DNA of 41,698 bases from Akkermansia muciniphila (GTDB lineage: Bacteria > Verrucomicrobiota > Verrucomicrobiia > Limisphaerales > SIAT01). Below, one piece after another: positions 16,367 to 26,104 of this stretch. Position 1 is the stretch's first letter; every line of letters starts with the position of its first letter. The notes beneath the pieces were generated by a model. That model searched no databases and was not told where the DNA came from. It saw only the letters and a program-made list of their open reading frames with translations. Where the stretch lies: the NCBI GenBank assembly GCA_945860945.1, contig CAMASG010000017.1, positions 1 through 41,698 of the forward strand. Direction: 5' to 3'. The translations under genes and the position numbers were made by a program.

Positions 16367-16434
16367 ACAAAACCAGCGCGTTTCAAATCCTCATTTCCAT
16401 CCGTGCTCGGCCGTGTTACTTCGTGACGCAGCAA

Positions 16435-17235
16435 ATGATTCATCCGACCGCCGTCATTCATGCGAAAGCCCAGCTCGATTCCACCGTCACCGTAGGCCCG
16501 TATGCGGTGATTGATGAAGGCGTCGCGCTCGGTGCCGGCTGCGTGGTCGGCCCGCACGTTCACATCACCGGACAGACGACCGCCGGTGCGAACAATCGCT
16601 TCCACACCGGCTGCGTCATTGGCGATGCGCCGCAAGATTTGAAATACGACGGCGCGCCCACGCGCCTGCGCATCGGCGCGAGCAATGTCTTCCGCGAACA
16701 CGTTACCGTGCATCGTTCGAACAAGTTGGCGGAGGACACAGTGATTGGCTCGCACAACCTGCTCATGGCGCACAGTCATGTGGGCCACAACTCGGTTATC
16801 GGCGACCACAATGCTTTTGCAAACGGCGTGCTCCTAGCTGGTCATGTCGAAGTGGGCGATCGCGTCTTTCTCTCCGGCAACGCGGCCGTCCACCAATTCT
16901 GCCGCATCGGCACGCTGGCGCTGATGCAGGGCGGCGCGCTCATCAGCAAAGATTTGCCGCCGTATTGCATCGCTCGTTTTGGGTTCAATCAAATCTGCGG
17001 CCTGAACGTCGTCGGACTGCGACGCGCGGGCGTGACCGTTGAGCAGCGGCTGCAATTGAAAAAGCTGTACCACGCGCTCTTCCGGAGCGGATTGAATCTG
17101 CCGCAGGCGGTCCACGCTGCTAACCGCGAGTTTCCGGACGGCCCTGCACGGCAGATGCTCGACTTCATTGCCGTCAGCAAACGCGGCATCTGCACCAGCG
17201 CAGGCGCCACTGGCGCGACTGAGGATTCCGAGTAA
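16435..17235 (+). CDS. lpxA: UDP-N-acetylglucosamine O-acyltransferase
   Basis: First step of lipid A synthesis: transfers a 3-hydroxyacyl chain from acyl carrier protein to UDP-GlcNAc. The start is ATG 16435 (MIHPTAVIHAKAQL), matching the family N-terminus. GTG 16423 would add four residues. The first two thirds show the left-handed beta-helix hexapeptide rhythm. LLMAHSHVGHN contains the likely catalytic His115. NVVGLRRAGV and the helical C-terminal region complete the LpxA pattern. The product is 266 residues, normal length. No other lpx gene is adjacent; addB follows 3 bases after the stop. It shows that the organism builds a lipid-A-type outer membrane. Confidence 0.93.
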   Translation: MIHPTAVIHAKAQLDSTVTVGPYAVIDEGVALGAGCVVGPHVHITGQTTAGANNRFHTGCVIGDAPQDLKYDGAPTRLRIGASNVFREHVTVHRSNKLAEDTVIGSHNLLMAHSHVGHNSVIGDHNAFANGVLLAGHVEVGDRVFLSGNAAVHQFCRIGTLALMQGGALISKDLPPYCIARFGFNQICGLNVVGLRRAGVTVEQRLQLKKLYHALFRSGLNLPQAVHAANREFPDGPARQMLDFIAVSKRGICTSAGATGATEDSE

Positions 17236-17238
17236 GCG

Positions 17239-20200
17239 ATGAGCCACGCGACGCCCATCCGGTTCCTTCTCGGTCCGGCCGGCAGCGGCAAGACCTTCAC
17301 CTGTCTCGCGGAAATTCGTGCCGAGCTGAAACGCTCTCCTGAAGGTCCGCCGCTGATCCTGCTCGCGCCCAAGCAAGCCACGTATCAACTCGAACGCCAG
17401 CTGCTCGAGGATGGCGAACTCGAAGGCTACACGCGGCTGCAGATTCTTTCCTTTGAGCGTCTCGCCGCGTTTGTCCTCGCCGCGCTCCATCAGCCGGAGC
17501 CGAAATTGTTGGATGACGAAGGCCGTGTAATGATTCTGCGGGCGCTGTTGATGCGCCGGTCCAAGAATCTAAAAATCTTCCACGCCTCCGCGCGACTGCC
17601 CGGCTTCGCCCAACAACTCGGCCAGCTTTTGCGGGAATTGCGTCGAGCGCGCCTCAACCCCGCAAGCCTCCGCGAACTGGCTGCGAAGTCCGGCCGCGCG
17701 ACGCAGCTTCAAGCCAAGCTACACGATCTCGCGCTGCTGCTGGATGACTACGAAGCGTGGCTTAAAACCGACGCGTTGCGCGACACCGATCAGCTTCTCG
17801 ATATTGCGGCCGCCGCGCTGAATCAAACGCATCTCGGAATCGCTCCGCCGGAACTGGGTGGTCTCTGGCTCGACGGTTTTGCGGAGATGGCGCCGCAGGA
17901 ACTAGAATTGCTCGCCGCGCTGTTGCCGCGTTGTGAAGGGGCGACGCTCGCTTTTTGTCTGGAGCAAGATTTGAAACAAGATCCGGCGTGGCTCTCCACG
18001 TGGTCGGTTGTGGCGCAGACGTACCGCCGTTGCCGTCACGCGATGGAGGGTCTACCGAACGCGAAGATCGAGGTTCGCACACTGCCTCGCGATCCGCACA
18101 TGAACCGTTTCGCTGCCAACGAAACTCTGGCCCATCTCGAGAAGTCGTGGACGAACGAGACGCCATTAACCATCGGTCACCAGACAGCAATCCTTCGCAC
18201 AGTCACCTGCCTGAACCCCGAGGCTGAAGCGACGCTGGCCGCTCGCGAGGTGCTGCGGTTCGTCCGCGCTGATCCGGCAAGGCGTTTTCGTGACTGTGCC
18301 GTGCTGCTCCGCTCGCTCGATGCACATCACGACGCGCTCCGACGCACATTCACGCGGTTCGGCATCCCGTTCTTTCTCGATCGGCGCGAGCCGGTGGCTC
18401 ACCACCCGCTGGCCGAGTTGACGCGTTTTGCCGTGCGCGTGGCGGCCCACGGTTGGCGGCACGATGACTGGTTCGGCGCGCTCAAGACCGGTCTCGTGTC
18501 TGCGTTCGAGGAGCAGATTGACCGTCTGGAGAACGTGGCGCTTGAGTACGGCATCGAGGGCCGCGCGTGGTGTTCGCCTCTGGCGCTGAAGCCTGCCGAG
18601 GAGAACGAACGTGCGCAAAAACGCGCTGATGAAACCACGCGCCGATTCGAGTTGTTGCGCAAAAGGCTGGTCATGCCTTTCACGGACTTCTCCGACGCTG
18701 TCATCGCCCCATCCACTGGACCCAAGCTGGCCGCGGCTATTCGTGGGCTTTGGAGTCGTTTGCGTGTGGCGGATCAATTGGAGAAATGGAGCCGTGATGG
18801 CTCGAATCAGGTTCACGCCACGGTCTGGCAACAGATGCAGGATTGGCTGGCCAACGTGGAGCGAGCCTTCCCCGACGAAGCGCTGCCGTTGCGCGAATGG
18901 CTGCCGATTCTCGAGGCCGGGCTTGCGGGACTCAGCGTCGGCGTCGTGCCGCCCGCGCTCGACCAAGTGCTCATCGGCACGGTGGATCGCTCGCGCAATC
19001 CGGATCTGAAGCTCGCGATTGTGCTTGGGATGAACGAGGCGATCTTTCCTGCGCCGCCGTCCGCGCCGCCCTTGTTCAGCGAGATGGATCGACAGACGCT
19101 CGATGATGAAGGCGTCTTCCTCGGACCGAGTGCGCGGCATCGTCTCGGTCATGAGCGGTACTACGGCTACATCGCCTGCACGCGTGCTCGCGAGCGGCTC
19201 GTGCTCAGCTACGCCGAGGCCGATGCGGATGGCCGCAAGCGCAACCCTTCGCCGTTCCTCGCGCATCTTCAGCGGATTTTTCCAAGCCTCACGCCAGAGA
19301 AGTTCCTCGGTGAAACGACTTGGCGTGATGCCGAGCATCCGAGCGAGCTGTTGCCAGAAGTGTTGCGGAATGCAATGGAATCGAGCGAAACCAAAGAGCT
19401 GACACTGGCGGCTCTCACCACGCGGCCGGAGTTTGAAAAGATGGTCGCCCGACAGGCGGCCTTCGCCGACGCCACGCGGCAACAGCGTGTTGAGCCGTCG
19501 AGAATCGACGCTATCCACGGAAGCGAACTGAAAAGCTCCGTCAGTCGGCTGGAAGATTTCGCCGCCTGTCCGTTCAAGTTTTTCGTCGCGAACACGCTTC
19601 GCGCCGAGGAGCGGAAGGAGTTCGAGGTGGACGCGCGCCAACGCGGCAGCTTCCAGCACGAGCTGCTCAACCGTTTTCACAGCGGATTGGTGGAAGAGAA
19701 GAAACGCTGGCGAGACATCACGCCGGCAGAAGCCGCCTCGCGCATCCGTGCGTCTGGCGAGAGCCTATTGCCAAAGTATGCTGGCGGGCGTTTCACGGTT
19801 ACGGCGTCGGGGCGTTTCACGGGACAGGTGCTCATCACCGCGACGACACGGCTGATGGAGACGCTCATCAACTGGATGGCGCAATACGAGTTCGATCCGT
19901 CGGCGGTGGAAGTCGGCTTCGGTCTTCCGGAGAGCTCGTTGCCGGCGTGGACACTGGAATTGGACCCTGTCCATCGGCTCGCGTTGCGTGGGCGAATCGA
20001 CCGTGTGGACATTTGTCGTGATGCGTCCGATGGCACGGCCTTCGCCGTTGTGATCGATTACAAATCGAGTGAGCACAAGTTGAATGCCGACAAGATGCAC
20101 AACGGGCTGCAGCTCCAGTTGCCGGCCTATCTCGCTGCGCTCGTTGAATTGCCCGAGGCGTCGGTGAATTTTCAAGCGACGAAGATTGTGCCCGTCGGGA

Positions 20201-20679
20201 TATTTTACGTGAACCTGCGCGGTACATTTGGCAGCTCGGCCGATTCTCGTGTGGATGCCTACGACGCAGCGGAACAGGCTGCGGCACGACTCAAGGGTTA
20301 TCGTCACGTGGGGATGTTCGATAACGCGCAGATTCGCAAACTGGATAATCGAGCCGCGAGCAAAGGCGACCAGTTTGCGTACTCGTTCAAGAAGGACGGT
20401 ACCGCCAGCAAAAATGGAAACGAAGGCGTGCCGTCGCCGCAATTCCAAGGACAGCTCGACCAGATTCGTGAGCAACTGATCTCCATCGGCCGCGGGATTT
20501 TTTCCGGCGAGGCGTCAGTTAACCCCTACAAGATTGGTAGCGGCTCGGCACTCGAGACCGCGTGCCAGCGGTGCGATTTCCGAGGCGTCTGCCGGTTCGA
20601 TCCGTGGGTAGACAAATACCGTTCCCTGACGCCCGCGTTCACTCAGACGCAGAGCGGCCAACAACAGGCAGCCGAATGA
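17239..20679 (+). CDS. addB: AddB-type helicase-nuclease subunit B
   Basis: Subunit of the AddAB enzyme, which processes double-strand breaks for RecA-dependent repair and is the functional equivalent of RecBCD. The 1146 residues start with the P-loop GPAGSGKT (12-19). Much of the middle is a degenerate UvrD-like helicase (TVDRSRNPDLK, ACTRARERLVLSYAE). The C-terminal PD-(D/E)xK nuclease domain shows VIDYKSS (Asp940, Lys942). Four cysteines are placed as in the AddB iron-sulfur staple: Cys777 in AACPFKFF, then Cys1109, Cys1112 and Cys1118 in CQRCDFRGVC. The stop overlaps the addA start as ATGA, so the two subunits are translationally coupled. Confidence 0.9.
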   Translation: MSHATPIRFLLGPAGSGKTFTCLAEIRAELKRSPEGPPLILLAPKQATYQLERQLLEDGELEGYTRLQILSFERLAAFVLAALHQPEPKLLDDEGRVMILRALLMRRSKNLKIFHASARLPGFAQQLGQLLRELRRARLNPASLRELAAKSGRATQLQAKLHDLALLLDDYEAWLKTDALRDTDQLLDIAAAALNQTHLGIAPPELGGLWLDGFAEMAPQELELLAALLPRCEGATLAFCLEQDLKQDPAWLSTWSVVAQTYRRCRHAMEGLPNAKIEVRTLPRDPHMNRFAANETLAHLEKSWTNETPLTIGHQTAILRTVTCLNPEAEATLAAREVLRFVRADPARRFRDCAVLLRSLDAHHDALRRTFTRFGIPFFLDRREPVAHHPLAELTRFAVRVAAHGWRHDDWFGALKTGLVSAFEEQIDRLENVALEYGIEGRAWCSPLALKPAEENERAQKRADETTRRFELLRKRLVMPFTDFSDAVIAPSTGPKLAAAIRGLWSRLRVADQLEKWSRDGSNQVHATVWQQMQDWLANVERAFPDEALPLREWLPILEAGLAGLSVGVVPPALDQVLIGTVDRSRNPDLKLAIVLGMNEAIFPAPPSAPPLFSEMDRQTLDDEGVFLGPSARHRLGHERYYGYIACTRARERLVLSYAEADADGRKRNPSPFLAHLQRIFPSLTPEKFLGETTWRDAEHPSELLPEVLRNAMESSETKELTLAALTTRPEFEKMVARQAAFADATRQQRVEPSRIDAIHGSELKSSVSRLEDFAACPFKFFVANTLRAEERKEFEVDARQRGSFQHELLNRFHSGLVEEKKRWRDITPAEAASRIRASGESLLPKYAGGRFTVTASGRFTGQVLITATTRLMETLINWMAQYEFDPSAVEVGFGLPESSLPAWTLELDPVHRLALRGRIDRVDICRDASDGTAFAVVIDYKSSEHKLNADKMHNGLQLQLPAYLAALVELPEASVNFQATKIVPVGIFYVNLRGTFGSSADSRVDAYDAAEQAAARLKGYRHVGMFDNAQIRKLDNRAASKGDQFAYSFKKDGTASKNGNEGVPSPQFQGQLDQIREQLISIGRGIFSGEASVNPYKIGSGSALETACQRCDFRGVCRFDPWVDKYRSLTPAFTQTQSGQQQAAE

Positions 20680-23600
20680 GCATGCCTACCGACAGCCAGA
20701 ACGCAGCCATTCAAGCGCGTGGCAACGTGCTCGTGTCCGCCGGTGCCGGCACGGGCAAGACGAGCACACTTGTGGCGCGAGCCCTCCGGATTGTCTTCGA
20801 TGAAAATTGTGATCTCGACCGGATTCTGATGGTGACGTTCACCGAGGCGGCCGCGGCCGAGATGCGCCAGCGCCTCCGCGAAGAACTGCAGAATCGGCTG
20901 ACCGTGGAAGGATTTTCCGCGCGTGCGGAGGAACAACTGGCGTTGCTTGATACGGCGCCCATTGGAACGCTTCACAGTTTTTGTCTGCGTCTCGTAAGGG
21001 AACATTTCCACGATCTCGATCAAGTGGATCCGCAGGCCGTGGTGTTGGATGGCTCACAGACGCGTCTGCTCGAGGCGTCGGCGTTGGAGACGATTCTCGA
21101 TGGGCACTATGCTGGCGGGAATGAGGCGAGCGAGTGCGTGCGCGAATTCATCCGGCGCGAATGCCAAGGCTCGGACGATCGCGTGCGCGCGCTCATTCTC
21201 CGCCTCCACCGTTACACGCAGACCTTGGAGAATTCCGATGGATGGATGGAGCAACAACACCGTGGGCTGGAAGAAAACGACCCGGTGTTGTGGCGGCGCT
21301 GGTTAGTGGAGGCGTTCAGCGAATGGCGTGCGTTCTGGCTGCCGCGACTGCGCGAGGCTCAAATTGCGCAGCCGTGTTACGCCGCGTTCGCTAACGCACT
21401 AGCGGCTGTTTCGAACCCACCGGACTTGGCGGGAATGCGGACCGTTTTGGCCAGTATCCACGGGGCGAACGAAACAGATGGAGGCGTGTGGCCCGCCAGA
21501 CAAGTAACGCGGCTGCGTAAGCCGTTCGAAGTGTTCTTTAAGGAAGCGGATGGTTTTCAGACATTCGCACTACCGAGCAACGGGAGCGATCCGATGGCGG
21601 AGGACTGGCAGCACGTGCGCCGTCCGTTGGCCACGCTGCTCCGGCTGACGACCGAGTTCACGTCCGAATTTAGCCACGCCAAACGCGAGTTGGGCGGACT
21701 GGACTTCGCCGACCTCGAACAGTTTTCGCTTCAACTGCTGCGTCGTCCGGAGATTGCCGCGCGTTGGCAGGCGCAGTTTGAACACGTTTTCGTGGACGAG
21801 TACCAAGACATCAACGCCGCACAGGATGCTATTCTCACCGCCCTCAGTCGCGAAGGTGCGGCGGCGAATCGCTTCCTCGTCGGTGACATCAAGCAGAGCA
21901 TCTACCGATTTCGGTTGGCCGACCCGCGCATTTTCCAGCACTACGAACGCGAATGGATCGGCGACGCAGGCCGCTGTTTGCCACTCAGCGACAACTTCCG
22001 CAGTCGCGAGGCGGTGCTCGAATTCGTCAACCGGCTCTTCGGTGCGCTGATGCGCCCGGTGCTCGGCAAGATGAATTATTCCGAGACCGCTCACCTGCAA
22101 TTTGGGCGCGGGGCAACACATCCCGAGCTGGGGTTGAAAGCCAATCCAGACGCTGAGCCGCGCGTGGAATTCCATATTATCCAGAAGACGGAAATCGAAG
22201 CCGCTCCCGACGACGACAATGATGACAAGGGGCAGCCGCAGGCTGAAGTTCTCGACCTCGCGCGCATGGAAAAGGAAGCGCGACTCGTTGCGCTGCGCCT
22301 GCGCAAACTCCGTGACGAGAAGCGCGCGGTGTGGAATGGCAAGGAGCTGAAGGCTGTGGAGTGGGGCGATATGGTCGTGTTGCTGCGGTCGGTCGGTCCG
22401 ACGGCTGAGACCTACGCAAAAGTGTTCCATGAGCTCGGCGTGCCGTTGGTGGCGCGGCGCGGTGGTTTTTACGAGGCGCTCGAGGTGATGGACTTACTCC
22501 ACTTGTTGCGCCTGCTCGACAACCCGCTGCAGGATGTGCCCCTGCTCGCCGTGCTCCGTTCGCCGCTGGCCGGATTCTCGTTGGATGAATTGCTAGAGAT
22601 TCGCACGGCTCTGCCGAAAGCGTCTTTCTGGGAGGCGTTGAAAACATTCCATCGCACGGCGAAACATGACTCCAGCGCGTGGCCGAAAGTGGATGAGCTT
22701 CTCTCTCGCCACACGCGCTGGCGGGCGGCCATGCGACAAGGCTCGCTCTCCGCGTGTCTGGAGACGGCGCTGGACGAGACCGGCTACGAGGCGATGTTAC
22801 TCGCGGGCGAGCGCGGAGCTGAACGCGCCGCCAACGTTCGCGGACTGCTCGATCTCGCACGGCAGTTCGACCCGTATCAGCGGCAGGGGTTGTATCGCTT
22901 CCTCCGCTTCGTTGATGAACAGACGAAACTGGAGGAAGATCGTCCGCCAGCGCTTCCGGCCGAGACGGATAACGCCGTTCGCCTGATGACGATCCACCAG
23001 AGCAAAGGCCTCGAATTTCCCGTGGTCGTGTTGGCGGATCTTGGGCGTCAGTTCAACGAGCAAGATCTGCGGAGCGATATCCTGCTCTCGGACGAGTTCC
23101 ACCTTTGCATGAAGGTGCTGCCGCCCCATGCTGAGCAACGCTACGAATGCCTGCCGCTTTGGCTCGCCCGACGGCGTGAACGTGGCGAGTTGCGTAGCGA
23201 GGAACTGCGCCTGCTCTACGTGGCCCTCACCCGCGCGCGCGATACGCTGCTGCTCGTCGGCACCGACGCGAGTCGCCCCTCGTTTGATAAAGAGGGAAAT
23301 CTTGAGCTCACGCCGCTCAACGATGTGACGCTGCTTCGCCAGAGGAATTGCCTCGGTTGGCTCAAGCTCTGGATGCCGGAATTGGTTCACGCGCAGGCAG
23401 ACCCCGTATCGCGCACCGGGCGGAACGAGTTGGCGAGCTGGACAATCTACGCGCCGAACGACACACGGCTGGTGCCGCCGTCCGTTACAACAAAAAAGCC
23501 AGTCGTCAACGGCGGCTCGGAGTTGGACGAGGGTGTTTTAGAGGCTTTTCAGAAACGGTTCGCGTGGCGATATCCGCATGACACGGCAATGAGGACACCA

Positions 23601-24260
23601 GCCAAGGCGAGTGTCACGGCGTTGCGTCGGAGGAAGGCGGAGGAAGAAGATGCGGAAGCGATTCAAAAGTTCCGCGGCACGAATTTCCGTTCTCCGAAAA
23701 GAGGGGGCGATGCGACTCAAAGCAAATTGTCCGCGGCGGAAATCGGGACGGCGCATCACACGTTCCTTCAGTTGATGTCGCTCGCTTGCGCGGGCAGCGA
23801 GGCGGAGTTGCGTCAGGAAGCGGAGCGACTGTGCACGGCGGACGTGCTCATGGACGCCGAATGCGCGGCGCTGGACTTAAAGTCGCTGGCGGAGTTCTGG
23901 AATTCAGAGGTGGGGCGACAGATTCGCGCGGAGGATGGAACGGTGCGGCGCGAGTTGCCGTTCACGGTGCGCTTCTCGCCGTCCGAACTGAAGGAGCTTG
24001 GTCTGATGAACAACGCTGCGGATGCGGATGAATTCGTGGTGGTGCAGGGTGTCGCGGATCTCGCGGTGCTGCGGCCGAAGGAAATCTGGTTGCTCGATTT
24101 CAAGACCGACCGCGTGACGGCGGACGAGCTGGAGGAAAAGCTCGGCTACTACACCCCGCAGTTGAAGCTCTACGCGTTGGCGTTGGAGAAAATCTACAAC
24201 CGCCCCGTCACGCGACGCTGGCTGCACTTTTTCGACGTCGGGAAAACGGTGATGGTTTGA
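20676..24260 (+). CDS. addA: AddA-type helicase-nuclease subunit A
   Basis: Motor and nuclease subunit of AddAB. The start is ATG 20676, which overlaps the addB stop (ATGA) and puts the Walker A motif SAGAGTGKT at residues 21-29. The upstream in-frame start at 20562 lies inside addB. Superfamily 1 helicase motifs appear in order: VDEYQD (373-378), GDIKQSIYRFR, LSDNFRS, TIHQSKGLEFPVVVLADL and YVALTRARDTLLL. The C-terminal RecB-type nuclease shows EIGTAHHTFLQL and LLDFKTD (Asp1141, Lys1143). The product is 1194 residues, within the family's usual size. Both subunits carry a nuclease domain, as in classical AddAB. The gene ends 6 bases before the convergent GrpE-like gene. Confidence 0.93.
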   Translation: MSMPTDSQNAAIQARGNVLVSAGAGTGKTSTLVARALRIVFDENCDLDRILMVTFTEAAAAEMRQRLREELQNRLTVEGFSARAEEQLALLDTAPIGTLHSFCLRLVREHFHDLDQVDPQAVVLDGSQTRLLEASALETILDGHYAGGNEASECVREFIRRECQGSDDRVRALILRLHRYTQTLENSDGWMEQQHRGLEENDPVLWRRWLVEAFSEWRAFWLPRLREAQIAQPCYAAFANALAAVSNPPDLAGMRTVLASIHGANETDGGVWPARQVTRLRKPFEVFFKEADGFQTFALPSNGSDPMAEDWQHVRRPLATLLRLTTEFTSEFSHAKRELGGLDFADLEQFSLQLLRRPEIAARWQAQFEHVFVDEYQDINAAQDAILTALSREGAAANRFLVGDIKQSIYRFRLADPRIFQHYEREWIGDAGRCLPLSDNFRSREAVLEFVNRLFGALMRPVLGKMNYSETAHLQFGRGATHPELGLKANPDAEPRVEFHIIQKTEIEAAPDDDNDDKGQPQAEVLDLARMEKEARLVALRLRKLRDEKRAVWNGKELKAVEWGDMVVLLRSVGPTAETYAKVFHELGVPLVARRGGFYEALEVMDLLHLLRLLDNPLQDVPLLAVLRSPLAGFSLDELLEIRTALPKASFWEALKTFHRTAKHDSSAWPKVDELLSRHTRWRAAMRQGSLSACLETALDETGYEAMLLAGERGAERAANVRGLLDLARQFDPYQRQGLYRFLRFVDEQTKLEEDRPPALPAETDNAVRLMTIHQSKGLEFPVVVLADLGRQFNEQDLRSDILLSDEFHLCMKVLPPHAEQRYECLPLWLARRRERGELRSEELRLLYVALTRARDTLLLVGTDASRPSFDKEGNLELTPLNDVTLLRQRNCLGWLKLWMPELVHAQADPVSRTGRNELASWTIYAPNDTRLVPPSVTTKKPVVNGGSELDEGVLEAFQKRFAWRYPHDTAMRTPAKASVTALRRRKAEEEDAEAIQKFRGTNFRSPKRGGDATQSKLSAAEIGTAHHTFLQLMSLACAGSEAELRQEAERLCTADVLMDAECAALDLKSLAEFWNSEVGRQIRAEDGTVRRELPFTVRFSPSELKELGLMNNAADADEFVVVQGVADLAVLRPKEIWLLDFKTDRVTADELEEKLGYYTPQLKLYALALEKIYNRPVTRRWLHFFDVGKTVMV

Positions 24261-24266
24261 TTGCGG

Positions 24267-25106
24267 TCAAATCAACGTCGTCTGCGCGGATTCATTTTTA
24301 GCAGACGGTTCCTTCGATAGGGCTTCTGTGGCGGAACTTTGCAGCGCAACAATCGGCGAACGGATGACTTGGCTTTGGTAGGTGTAGCCAGTGGCGATGG
24401 TCGCGGCGACGCACGCGTCGTTCGGAGGTTTGGTCGCGTCGTCAGGGAGTTGATGGAGATTCTCGTCGAACGCCGCACCGGCTGCGATTTCGACGGGCAC
24501 GAGGCCGACACGGCGGACGACGTCGCGACAGGCGGTCTGAAAGCGCGCGAGATTTTCCGCGAGCTCGGGCTTGCCGGAGCGCGCGCCGGCCTGTTGCAGC
24601 GCATACACGTGATCGAGCAGGCGGACGACGACTTGCAGCCAATCGGCCTCGCTGCGACGGAGTTTCTCGGCTTCGAGACGCAGGTGATTCTTTTCCTTCT
24701 CGTCGGCTTGCTTGAAGAAATTAGCGAAGGCCGCGGCTTCAGCGTCCATCCGCGTGTTCATTTGCTGGGCAGTTTCGAGAACTTTATTTCCGGAATCGAG
24801 CGCGCCTTGCCACTGGCCGGTGGCGGTCTGGATTTGCGCGGCAATGGTCTCGAGGTTTTTGATTTGCTGCACGGCGTCGGCGAGCGAATCGGATTCGCCA
24901 AGTCGGACAGCGGTTTTGTATTCCCAAATGAACGGCGTGACAGCGAGCCACGCGCCGGCGGCGACGCAGAGGAAAAGCGCGACCGTTTGCCAGATGGTCA
25001 CGAACGGATCCACTTTGAGCATGATCCAATAGGCGAGCCCGAGGAACAGGGCGTCGCCGAGCAGGAACGGCCACTTGGCGACCTTGAGCGGAGCGCGATC
25101 AGTCAT
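24267..25106 (-). CDS. Membrane-anchored GrpE-like protein
   Basis: The product has 279 residues. Two hydrophobic segments (about 13-30 and 37-60) precede a long charged helical region (about 72-170) that looks like a coiled coil. Residues 155-256 resemble the C-terminal half of GrpE, the nucleotide exchange factor for DnaK: VGLVPVEIAAGAAFDENLHQ, then GYTYQSQVIRSPIVAL, matching the GrpE pattern GVE-PI-x-x-G-x-x-FDPxxHQ ... GYxLxxRVIRxAxV. Normal GrpE is soluble and about 190-200 residues, so the membrane segments are unusual. No dnaK or dnaJ gene is in the window. The C-terminal tail is Ser/Thr-rich. The GrpE resemblance is from motif reading only; activity with DnaK is inferred. The gene converges on addA and stands alone. 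Confidence 0.65.
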   Translation of the reverse strand: MTDRAPLKVAKWPFLLGDALFLGLAYWIMLKVDPFVTIWQTVALFLCVAAGAWLAVTPFIWEYKTAVRLGESDSLADAVQQIKNLETIAAQIQTATGQWQGALDSGNKVLETAQQMNTRMDAEAAAFANFFKQADEKEKNHLRLEAEKLRRSEADWLQVVVRLLDHVYALQQAGARSGKPELAENLARFQTACRDVVRRVGLVPVEIAAGAAFDENLHQLPDDATKPPNDACVAATIATGYTYQSQVIRSPIVALQSSATEALSKEPSAKNESAQTTLI

Positions 25107-25167
25107 GGGTGTGAGGATAAGAGGCGAGGCGCGGTGGGAAAAGTGAAATCGCGCGGCGAGCCGTTCG

Positions 25168-25195
25168 TTGACACGTTTGGCCGAGGCCGTTTACG
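25168..25195 (+). promoter_or_regulatory. Weak promoter candidate for the fumarase genes
   Basis: A perfect TTGACA (25168-25173) is followed after 16 bases by TTTACG (25190-25195), which matches the -10 consensus at only 3 of 6 positions. It lies 11 bases before the fumarase alpha ATG. Confidence 0.3.
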
Positions 25196-25206
25196 GTGAC
25201 TTGGAG

Positions 25207-26085
25207 ATGAACGCGCTCAAAGATTCCCTCATCGAGCTGATCCGCCGCACGTCGGTGGAGCTTCCGGACGACGTGAATCAGGCGCTCGTCCGGTCGCTCG
25301 AGAACGAGAAGAAAGGCACCATCGCCGAGAGTGCGCTGAAGATCATCGACCAGAACATCGAGCTGGCGAAGCGCAAGTCGCAGCCCATCTGTCAGGACAC
25401 CGGCAGCATTCTTTTCTACGTGGATTGCCCGGTCGGCTTCGACCAGATTCATTTCGAGGAGACGACGCGCGCGGCGGTGACGGAGGCGACGAAGAAAGGT
25501 TATCTGCGCCAGAACTCCGTTGATTCGCTCACCGGCAAGAACGACGGCACGAACGTCGGCCCCGGTGCGCCCACGGTCCATTTTCATCAGCACCGCTCGG
25601 CGGAAATCGCTGTGCGCCTCGCGCTGAAAGGCGGCGGCTGCGAGAATGTCGGCGCGCAATACTCGTTGCCGAACGAGAAGCTCCAGGCCAACCGCGATCT
25701 CGATGGCTGCCGCAAAGTGATTCTCGACGCCGTGCTGCAAGCGCAGGGAAAAGGGTGTGGGCCGGGTATTCTCGGCGTCTGCATCGGCGGCGATCGCGCC
25801 ACGGGCTACGAGTTCAGCAAGCAGCAGTTCTTTCGCAAGCTCGACGACCGCAACTCGAACCCGGAGCTGGACGCGCTGGAGCAGGACATTTTGAAAATCG
25901 CGAACGAGCTTGGCATCGGCCCGATGGGTTTCGGAGGCAAGACGACGCTGCTCGGTGTGAAAGCCTGCTCGGCTAATCGATTGCCGGCGTCATTTTTCGT
26001 GAGCATCAGCTACATGTGCTGGGCTTACCGGCGGCAGGGCGTGACGCTGAGCGTCGTCGGCGAAATCACGGGCTGGCTCTACTAG
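25207..26085 (+). CDS. Class I fumarate hydratase, alpha subunit
   Basis: Catalytic subunit of the oxygen-sensitive [4Fe-4S] fumarase/tartrate dehydratase family (FumA N-terminal half, TtdA), converting fumarate to malate in the TCA cycle. It has 292 residues from ATG 25207; an earlier TTG at 25168 would overlap the promoter-like TTGACA. Candidate cluster ligands are Cys62 in ICQDTGS, Cys145 in GGGCENVG and Cys192 in [11 protein letters not shown]. The [12 protein letters not shown] and [12 protein letters not shown] blocks are typical. The beta subunit gene is not next in line: a dicarboxylate symporter gene comes between. Tartrate dehydratase is an alternative, as the families cannot be told apart by motif alone. 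Confidence 0.9.
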   Translation: MNALKDSLIELIRRTSVELPDDVNQALVRSLENEKKGTIAESALKIIDQNIELAKRKSQPICQDTGSILFYVDCPVGFDQIHFEETTRAAVTEATKKGYLRQNSVDSLTGKNDGTNVGPGAPTVHFHQHRSAEIAVRLALKGGGCENVGAQYSLPNEKLQANRDLDGCRKVILDAVLQAQGKGCGPGILGVCIGGDRATGYEFSKQQFFRKLDDRNSNPELDALEQDILKIANELGIGPMGFGGKTTLLGVKACSANRLPASFFVSISYMCWAYRRQGVTLSVVGEITGWLY

Positions 26086-26104
26086 GCGCATACGCGCGGC
26101 TCTC

